Shown one piece after another: positions 5,224 through 9,481 of a stretch of 9,481 nt of DNA; within the stretch, counting starts at the first letter, position 1, and every line of letters starts with the position of its first letter. Both the position numbers and the translations under genes were made by a program. Under the pieces are notes generated by a model. It saw only the letters and a program-made list of their open reading frames with translations. It was not told where the DNA came from and made no database searches. Source of the stretch: an uncultured Mucilaginibacter sp. (lineage in GTDB: Bacteria > Bacteroidota > Bacteroidia > Sphingobacteriales > Sphingobacteriaceae); NCBI GenBank assembly GCA_946479225.1, contig CAMLFI010000073.1, forward strand, positions 1 through 9,481, in the 5' to 3' direction.

Positions 5224-8007
5224 TTATTTTTTTGGAGCCGCGCCCATTTTAGAAAAATCCCAGGTTACAGAAAGCATGAAAAATCTTTTGATGGTAGTGT
5301 AAGTATTTTGTGTGATCCTCGATCCGTTGGTGCCTCTGTTAAAACCATTGTTTTGATTCAATACGTCGTTTAACGTCGCCGTTAGTTTCAGGCTTTTATC
5401 TTTTAATAAGGTTTTATTTATAGTGGCGTTCCATATAAATGTGGTGTTGCTTTGGTCAAACGTTTGCGTTTTGCTGGTGTAATTATAGCTCATGTCAGAT
5501 GTGATCTGGAAGTCGGCGGGCAAATACCAACCCAGGTAAGCGTTGCCATTAATTCTGTAGCCGTTGTTGTTAATATTTTGCTGTAAAGATGTTTTACTGA
5601 TGTTATAACTTGGCCCACCATATAAATAGATGTCATATTTCTTAGCCTCGTATTTACTAAAGCTTAGATAAGGTGAGAAAGATGAGCCATTTGTTGTATT
5701 CAACACATTATTAACCATATTATAATTTACGTTTTTACTAATGCTTGAGCCTAACGTAACATTTATACCGAGTAATTTACGGCTTGCTTCGGCGGTTAAG
5801 CTATAGTTATAAGGTGTTTGGCCAATATTAACAGATTGAATGGTACTCTTACCGTTTGCATCTGTTGTGTTGTTACTAACAATTTGGTTGGTGATAAATG
5901 AATAGTTGCCTGATAAATAAAACTGTTGTCCGCTTAAAGCTTTATAACTGGTATAGTAAACGTTGAAATTGTTTCTGAAAGATGGCTTCAGATCAGGGTT
6001 ACCTACAACCTGGTTTAGCGGGTCATTGTTATTACGTATAGGTTGTAATTGGGATAATGATGGCTGAGTAGTTGAACCATTATAGCCTACCCTGAAACTT
6101 GACTGCGTGCCCAGGCGATACTGATAGGTCATTTGCGGCATCCAGTTAATAAAATGGCGTTCATATCTTTTAGCCGTTAACTCATTTATCTGTTTAAACT
6201 GTACGTCAGACGCCCTGGTGCCAAAATTCAGTGTGGTTTTTCCTTTAACATAATTAAGGATGGCACCTGCCTGATGAGCGAGTTGATTAAGTGTGAAATT
6301 GTTACTAAACGTTGGATCCAACTGATCATACTGACCGCTGCCTGATTTATTATAAGTACGCTGATCAGACTTCGCATCAGTAAGGGTTAAACCATAATTA
6401 AGCACCAAAGACAGCGCTTTAGTAAAGGGCTCTGAATAAGTAAAATTTGTATTAAACGTATTGGTGTTACTTGTGGCAGGTTTATACTGATCCACCTGCT
6501 CATTGCTTTTAACGCCGGTAACAGGGTCATAGGTGTCTAAACTTGTATGTAAACTCCCCTTTTGAGTGCCCTTATCAATAGCGTTGCTAAACAACGCCGA
6601 GAATGTACGGCCCTTCTTTTTTAGCTTTTTTGTGTAAAACGCGCTCGCGTTCATCAGCCGTTGATCTGTCTCATTGATATTTGTGCGGGTTTGATAATTG
6701 AGGAGCTTGCTTGTGCCGGTATATCCAATATCTGTATTTGTTATATCTAAATAATCAGTCTGTTGTTTTGAATGTCTTAATGTGCCGTCAACTACTATCT
6801 TCAAGGTAGCAGAGGTATCAATGGTCCATAAATAGGTAGCATCCAGCTTTTGTCTGTAAGCTGAGCGATTAAATTTTTGATCAGAACTACTGTTATTTAC
6901 ACGGTCGGGTAGATTATTCTGCGTTAATGTGTTGGCAGTACCATTTACATCTACCTGTCCAATTTTATAGTTGGTGTTAATACTGTGCTTGTCTTTAGCC
7001 CATTTATTATCATAATGCGCCCCACCTGAAATTGCCGTAGGAATACCCCTTCCATCATAAGACAGATCATTGCCACCGCCCGAGATCATGATCCCGCCAC
7101 CGTCCATTACGGTAACGTTACCACCATCGCCAAACTTCTGCGCGTCATCTGATCCCAAACTTGTTTTACCGGTATTGGCGGCAATGCCATAAACAGCTAT
7201 CTTTTCCTTTCCTTGGAACTTGTTAAAGCCAATTTGCCCTGTGTAAAAATCGTTATTACCCAAACCGCCATATAGTTTACCAAAGTAACCGTTCTTTTTA
7301 TCCTCCCTTAAAACAACGTTCATGGTACGGGTTTTCTGGCCATCATCAATACCGGTAAAAGTGGCCTGGTCACTTTTTTTGTCGTACATCTGCACTTCCT
7401 TTACCATGTCGGCTCTAAGGTTTTTGGTAACCAATGTCGGGTCATCGCCAAAAAACTCTTCGCCATCCACCAAAAACTTGCTTACTGTCTGTCCGTTGGC
7501 AGTTACTTTACCGTCCTTATCTACTTGTATGCCAGGGAACTGTTTTATAAGATCCTCCACCTTGGCGTTGGGTTGCACCACATAGGCCGAGGCGTTAAAT
7601 ACAGTGGTATCGCCTTTAATTTTTATAGCTGTTGGTGTGGCCTTTATAACAATGTCTTGCAATATTTTTGATTTGAGCAGCATTTTGATCCTACCAAAAT
7701 CCTGCGTAGGATTGGCGGCACTTAGCGTGAATGAATCTGAATAATCCGCATACTCCGGGTAAGTTATGAGAATGAGATATTTACCCGCAGGCAAATTGTT
7801 TATTGCGAATTTTCCTTCCTGGTCGGCACGGGTAAACTTAACCATTATGGAATCCTTTGCGCGCAAAACAAGCGCCGCTGCATTGTGTAATTTGCTTGCA
7901 GCAGCGGTATCGGCCACGCTACCTTTTACAGAAAAAGCATTTTGAGCTTTAGACGAAAAAGAGAGCAGCAGCAGAAAAGAAAAAATTGTGTAAAGTATAA
8001 GTTTCAT
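5224..8007 (-). CDS. TonB-receptor-like outer membrane beta-barrel protein (OMP_b-brl_3 type)
   Basis: A 927-residue outer-membrane protein. The signal peptide is residues 1-21 (cleavage SSKA before Gln22). Residues 25-115 form a carboxypeptidase-regulatory-like beta-sandwich (VKGSVADT, EGKFAINNLPAGKYLI). Residues about 118-240 form a TonB-receptor plug with VEDLIKQFPGIQVDKDGKV, VDGEEFFGDDP (180-190) and MYDKKSDQATFTGIDDG, characteristic of the OMP_b-brl_3 (PF14905) group. Residues from about 245 to the end are a long beta-barrel of alternating Tyr/Asn/Thr-rich strands, ending in FFMLSVTWDF plus a short KMGAAPKK tail. There is a glycine-rich loop at 293-321. No SusD-type partner is nearby, so a polysaccharide-utilisation role is not supported; the ligand is unknown. 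It is the first gene of a two-gene operon with the GLPGLI gene. The ATG at 8007 gives an intact signal peptide but lacks a Shine-Dalgarno. Confidence 0.92.
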   Translation of the reverse strand: MKLILYTIFSFLLLLSFSSKAQNAFSVKGSVADTAAASKLHNAAALVLRAKDSIMVKFTRADQEGKFAINNLPAGKYLILITYPEYADYSDSFTLSAANPTQDFGRIKMLLKSKILQDIVIKATPTAIKIKGDTTVFNASAYVVQPNAKVEDLIKQFPGIQVDKDGKVTANGQTVSKFLVDGEEFFGDDPTLVTKNLRADMVKEVQMYDKKSDQATFTGIDDGQKTRTMNVVLREDKKNGYFGKLYGGLGNNDFYTGQIGFNKFQGKEKIAVYGIAANTGKTSLGSDDAQKFGDGGNVTVMDGGGIMISGGGNDLSYDGRGIPTAISGGAHYDNKWAKDKHSINTNYKIGQVDVNGTANTLTQNNLPDRVNNSSSDQKFNRSAYRQKLDATYLWTIDTSATLKIVVDGTLRHSKQQTDYLDITNTDIGYTGTSKLLNYQTRTNINETDQRLMNASAFYTKKLKKKGRTFSALFSNAIDKGTQKGSLHTSLDTYDPVTGVKSNEQVDQYKPATSNTNTFNTNFTYSEPFTKALSLVLNYGLTLTDAKSDQRTYNKSGSGQYDQLDPTFSNNFTLNQLAHQAGAILNYVKGKTTLNFGTRASDVQFKQINELTAKRYERHFINWMPQMTYQYRLGTQSSFRVGYNGSTTQPSLSQLQPIRNNNDPLNQVVGNPDLKPSFRNNFNVYYTSYKALSGQQFYLSGNYSFITNQIVSNNTTDANGKSTIQSVNIGQTPYNYSLTAEASRKLLGINVTLGSSISKNVNYNMVNNVLNTTNGSSFSPYLSFSKYEAKKYDIYLYGGPSYNISKTSLQQNINNNGYRINGNAYLGWYLPADFQITSDMSYNYTSKTQTFDQSNTTFIWNATINKTLLKDKSLKLTATLNDVLNQNNGFNRGTNGSRITQNTYTTIKRFFMLSVTWDFSKMGAAPKK

Positions 8008-8025
8008 ATTAGGTTGTGGGTTGTA

Positions 8026-8033
8026 CGAATATA
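8026..8033 (-). promoter_or_regulatory. possible proximal -7 element of the OMP operon
   Basis: The minus strand reads TATATTCG, one mismatch from TAnnTTTG, and would start transcription within about 20 nt of the OMP ATG. No TTTG -33 element stands at the expected distance upstream, so activator dependence or a false match are both possible. The TTAACA array would lie about 50-75 bp upstream of such a start. Confidence 0.25.
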
Positions 8034-8071
8034 ACTAAGGTTTTAGGAAAATATTATGCGGGGCTTAGGTT

Positions 8072-8097
8072 TTAACATAAATTAACACAGTTTAACA
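8072..8097 (-). promoter_or_regulatory. three TGTTAA direct repeats at 10-bp spacing
   Basis: TTAACA occurs at 8072-8077, 8082-8087 and 8092-8097 on the plus strand (TGTTAA on the minus strand), exactly one per 10 bp, so all three face the same side of the helix. A weaker copy, TTTACA, follows at 8103-8108. Tandem half-sites phased by 10-11 bp are the usual layout for OmpR/PhoB-family response regulators (for example the CpxR-type GTAAA-N5-GTAAA); assignment to that family is inference. Confidence 0.5.
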
Positions 8098-8138
8098 GAA
8101 TTTTTACAGTTGATATAAGGCTAAAAGTACCGCAGTAA

Positions 8139-8161
8139 GACGGAAAGTTTTAATAAGTGTT
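8139..8161 (-). promoter_or_regulatory. candidate ECF-sigma promoter of the OMP-GLPGLI operon
   Basis: On the minus strand GTAACAC (8163-8157) is followed by CGTCTTA (8142-8136). The invariant cores AAC (8161-8159) and CGTC (8142-8139) are separated by exactly 16 nt, which matches the widely conserved ECF-sigma promoter pattern AAC-N16/17-CGT. Transcription would begin near 8131-8133, giving a leader of about 125 nt that contains the TTAACA array. No ECF sigma or anti-sigma gene is in the window. Confidence 0.45.
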
Positions 8162-8247
8162 ACGAATACACCGAAAAAAGGGATGAATTTTAAAGATGAT
8201 CTGTGCAACCCCATTTTCAATTAAATAACAAAGCCCCTAATGCAAAT

Positions 8248-8280
8248 TTGTGCCACAATGCTTCTTTTTCTGACTGTCAG
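8248..8280. promoter_or_regulatory. pair of 5-1-5 palindromes upstream of the methyltransferase gene
   Basis: TTGTG-C-CACAA (8248-8258) and CTGAC-T-GTCAG (8270-8280) are each perfect 11-nt palindromes with one central base. Their centres (8253 and 8275) are 22 bp apart, about two helical turns. The two sequences differ, so a single operator family is not obvious. Confidence 0.25.
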
Positions 8281-8381
8281 CTATTTGCATATAATTTTAC
8301 CAAATTTACTGTGCGGTTACGCAACAGCGCATGTACGGATGTGATACAGTTTTTGGTCGGCGGGATCTTAGAAAAAAAGCG

Positions 8382-8389
8382 CAACTTTG
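8382..8389 (+). promoter_or_regulatory. possible -7 element giving a leaderless methyltransferase mRNA
   Basis: CAACTTTG differs from TAnnTTTG only at the first base and ends 4 nt before the ATG at 8394. With the usual geometry (element centred near -7), transcription would begin at or next to the start codon. A TTTTTG lies upstream (8350-8355), but its 26-nt spacing is longer than the usual 19-21. Confidence 0.3.
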
Positions 8390-8393
8390 TGAT

Positions 8394-9104
8394 ATGCCCC
8401 ACGGAACACTGTTTTTGATCCCCGTGCCGCTTGCAGAAAACGCCGCGGCCAAAACATTCACTCCTTACCTGGTTGATACCATAAACAGTATAAAGGAATA
8501 TATAGTTGAAAACGAGAAGACCGCCCGCCGGTTTTTAAAGGAAGCGGGCCTTAAAACGCCACAAAGCGAGTTGGTAATCCACGATTACGGCAAGCATAAC
8601 CGCGATAACATTAAAGATTTTTTTAAAGGTTTGCTCACAGGTAAAGATGTTGGCCTGATGAGCGAGGCAGGCTGCCCCGGTATAGCTGATCCCGGAGCTG
8701 ATATAGTGGCAGCAGCGCACCAACGAGGCATAAAGGTAGTACCGCTAGTTGGGCCAAGTTCTATTTTGCTGGCGCTGATGGCCTCGGGTTTCAATGGGCA
8801 AAGCTTTGCTTTCCAGGGATATTTGCCTATTGATAAGGCACTGCGATCAAAAAAGATAAAGGAACTGGAAAGTTTTGCCACACGGTTTGACCAAACGCAG
8901 CTGTTTATTGAAACGCCATTCAGAAATAATACCCTCCTGGATGACATTGTAAAAACCGCGCAGCCTAAAACGCGCCTGTGTATTGCCTGCAATCTTACTG
9001 CTGCCGATGAGTTTGTGCAAACAAAAACCGTTGCCGATTGGCAAAAGCAAGTACCTGATCTGCATAAAAAACCAACCATTTTTATACTAGCACGTTCCTT
9101 ATAA
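8394..9104 (+). CDS. short RsmI-like SAM-dependent methyltransferase (tetrapyrrole methylase fold)
   Basis: A 236-residue cytoplasmic methyltransferase related to RsmI, which 2'-O-methylates C1402 of 16S rRNA. Family blocks, numbered from the chosen start: GTLFLIPVPLAEN (4-16, in place of the canonical PTPIGN); LMSEAGCPGIADPG (88-101), equivalent to the SDAGTPLISDPG cofactor loop; PLVGPSSILLALMASGF (117-133); FAFQGYLP (138-145); then FIETPFRNNTLLDDI and CNLTAADEFVQT. It ends about 50 residues short of E. coli RsmI, so the C-terminal domain is missing. The insert ENEKTARRFLKEAGLKTP (39-56) is typical of a Bacteroidota subfamily that may differ in target. The frame is open upstream to an ATG at 8331, but those 21 residues show no family similarity, and MPHGTL at 8394 aligns with the usual N-terminus, so 8394 is preferred. 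The FAD monooxygenase gene follows with no gap. Confidence 0.88.
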   Translation: MPHGTLFLIPVPLAENAAAKTFTPYLVDTINSIKEYIVENEKTARRFLKEAGLKTPQSELVIHDYGKHNRDNIKDFFKGLLTGKDVGLMSEAGCPGIADPGADIVAAAHQRGIKVVPLVGPSSILLALMASGFNGQSFAFQGYLPIDKALRSKKIKELESFATRFDQTQLFIETPFRNNTLLDDIVKTAQPKTRLCIACNLTAADEFVQTKTVADWQKQVPDLHKKPTIFILARSL

Positions 9105-9481
9105 GTGTTAATTACAGCGCAGCATACCAAAGTATTAATAGTAGGCGCAGGCCCATCGGGATTAATGATGGCCGCCCAACTGCTTCGGCATGGTGTTATA
9201 CCCGTAATTATTGATGTTAAACAAGGGCCGACAAATCAATCTAAGGCCCTGGCGGTGCAGGCCCGTTCATTAGAGATATACCGGCAGATGGGCATTGTTG
9301 ATAAGGCCTTGCAAGGCGGTAAACAAGCCGATGGTATGGTGCTGCACCAGGAAGGCAAAGAGATAACGTCCATTTCCTTGACCGATGTAGGCAAGCAGCA
9401 AACGCCATTCCCTTTTGTGCATCTGTACCAGCAAAGCAAAAACGAACGCCTGCTGCTCGACTTTTTGACACAAAACTGCTG
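9105..9481 (+). CDS. FAD-dependent monooxygenase (PHBH/FAD_binding_3 type), 3'-truncated
   Basis: The N-terminal 125 residues of a group A flavoprotein hydroxylase. Visible features are the dinucleotide-binding strand VLIVGAGPSGLMMAAQLL with GxGxxG at residues 14-19; an acidic residue closing the second beta strand (Asp37 in VIIDVKQGP); ALAVQARSLEIYRQMG (48-63), the usual segment around the FAD-contacting Arg; and LYQQSKNERLLLDFL near the window end. The catalytic and substrate-binding parts, including the DG motif, lie beyond the window, so the substrate is unknown. No ATG precedes the Rossmann motif. The only conventional start is GTG at 9105, directly after the TAA of the methyltransferase gene and in the same frame; ATT at 9111 would be a rarer alternative. 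The arrangement implies co-transcription and translational coupling with the upstream gene. Confidence 0.85.
   Translation, partial: MLITAQHTKVLIVGAGPSGLMMAAQLLRHGVIPVIIDVKQGPTNQSKALAVQARSLEIYRQMGIVDKALQGGKQADGMVLHQEGKEITSISLTDVGKQQTPFPFVHLYQQSKNERLLLDFLTQNC

Larger units (their letters stand above)
8008..8393. other. divergent intergenic regulatory region
   Basis: This 386-nt AT-rich region separates the minus-strand OMP-GLPGLI operon from the plus-strand methyltransferase gene. I see no credible gene in it. It holds an ECF-like promoter, three phased TTAACA boxes and a weak -7 element on the OMP side; an 11-nt direct repeat with one mismatch (8035-8045 and 8064-8074); two short perfect palindromes (8248-8258, 8270-8280); and a -7-like element directly before the methyltransferase start. 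Confidence 0.7.

Noticed and set aside
5170..5373. Plus-strand 67-codon frame across the OMP-GLPGLI junction
   Set aside because: It is antisense to two well-supported genes and has no independent signal.
5224..8007. SusC/SusD-type polysaccharide utilisation locus
   Set aside because: The barrel protein is of the OMP_b-brl_3 kind, there is no SusD partner or glycoside hydrolase, and its neighbour is a GLPGLI protein.
8060..8237. GGGGCTT (8060-8066) and AAGCCCC (8231-8237) as a long-range inverted repeat
   Set aside because: Only 7 bp across about 165 nt; easily a chance match with no supporting structure.
8331..8393. N-terminal extension of the methyltransferase from the upstream ATG
   Set aside because: The 21 added residues do not resemble the family N-terminus, while the Met at 8394 directly precedes the conserved GTLFLIP block.
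8203..8418. Plus-strand 71-codon frame in the divergent intergenic region
   Set aside because: It overlaps the start of the methyltransferase gene in another frame, has no Shine-Dalgarno or domain, and its composition looks like translated regulatory DNA.
8585..9130. Minus-strand frame of 181 codons opposite the methyltransferase gene
   Set aside because: The plus strand carries clear RsmI-family motifs throughout. The antisense frame has irregular, Cys- and Ser-rich composition with no recognisable domain.

Overview
The window looks like chromosomal DNA of a Bacteroidota bacterium, most likely family Sphingobacteriaceae (Mucilaginibacter or Pedobacter type). The grounds are a Bacteroidota-style leucyl-tRNA synthetase, a GLPGLI-family protein beside an OMP_b-brl_3-type outer-membrane protein, signal peptides ending in Ala-Gln, weak or absent Shine-Dalgarno sequences and TAnnTTTG-like promoter elements. 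The genus is an inference from protein resemblance, not a database result. I see no tRNA, rRNA, CRISPR array, transposase or phage gene.

Layout. Positions 1-2622 (+) hold the 3' part of leuS, followed by a strong hairpin terminator. Positions 2720-3790 (+) encode a secreted alpha/beta hydrolase with a TTG start, ending at a bidirectional terminator shared with the convergent gene. Positions 3841-4260 (-) encode a small secreted Pro/Thr-rich protein built on a 57-nt coding repeat. Positions 5224-8007 and 4452-5219 (both -) form a two-gene operon: a TonB-receptor-like outer-membrane beta-barrel protein, then, 4 nt later, a GLPGLI-family periplasmic protein, closed by a GAAA-loop terminator. A 386-nt divergent intergenic region (8008-8393) carries an ECF-sigma-like promoter and three TTAACA boxes repeated every 10 bp. 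Positions 8394-9104 (+) encode a short RsmI-like SAM-dependent methyltransferase. It is abutted with no gap by a FAD-dependent monooxygenase gene (9105 onward) that runs off the window.

How the genes relate. leuS and the RsmI-like gene are translation functions; the rest is cell-envelope or accessory. The OMP/GLPGLI pair is the one clear functional unit. It is a recurrent Bacteroidota arrangement of unknown biochemical role, and here it has a structured upstream region suggesting alternative-sigma or response-regulator control. The most notable non-gene signals are a 7-nt tandem repeat inside the leuS editing domain, the ECF-like promoter, the 10-bp-phased TTAACA array, and the in-frame TAA-GTG junction between the last two genes. 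I found no convincing new defence or mobile system.
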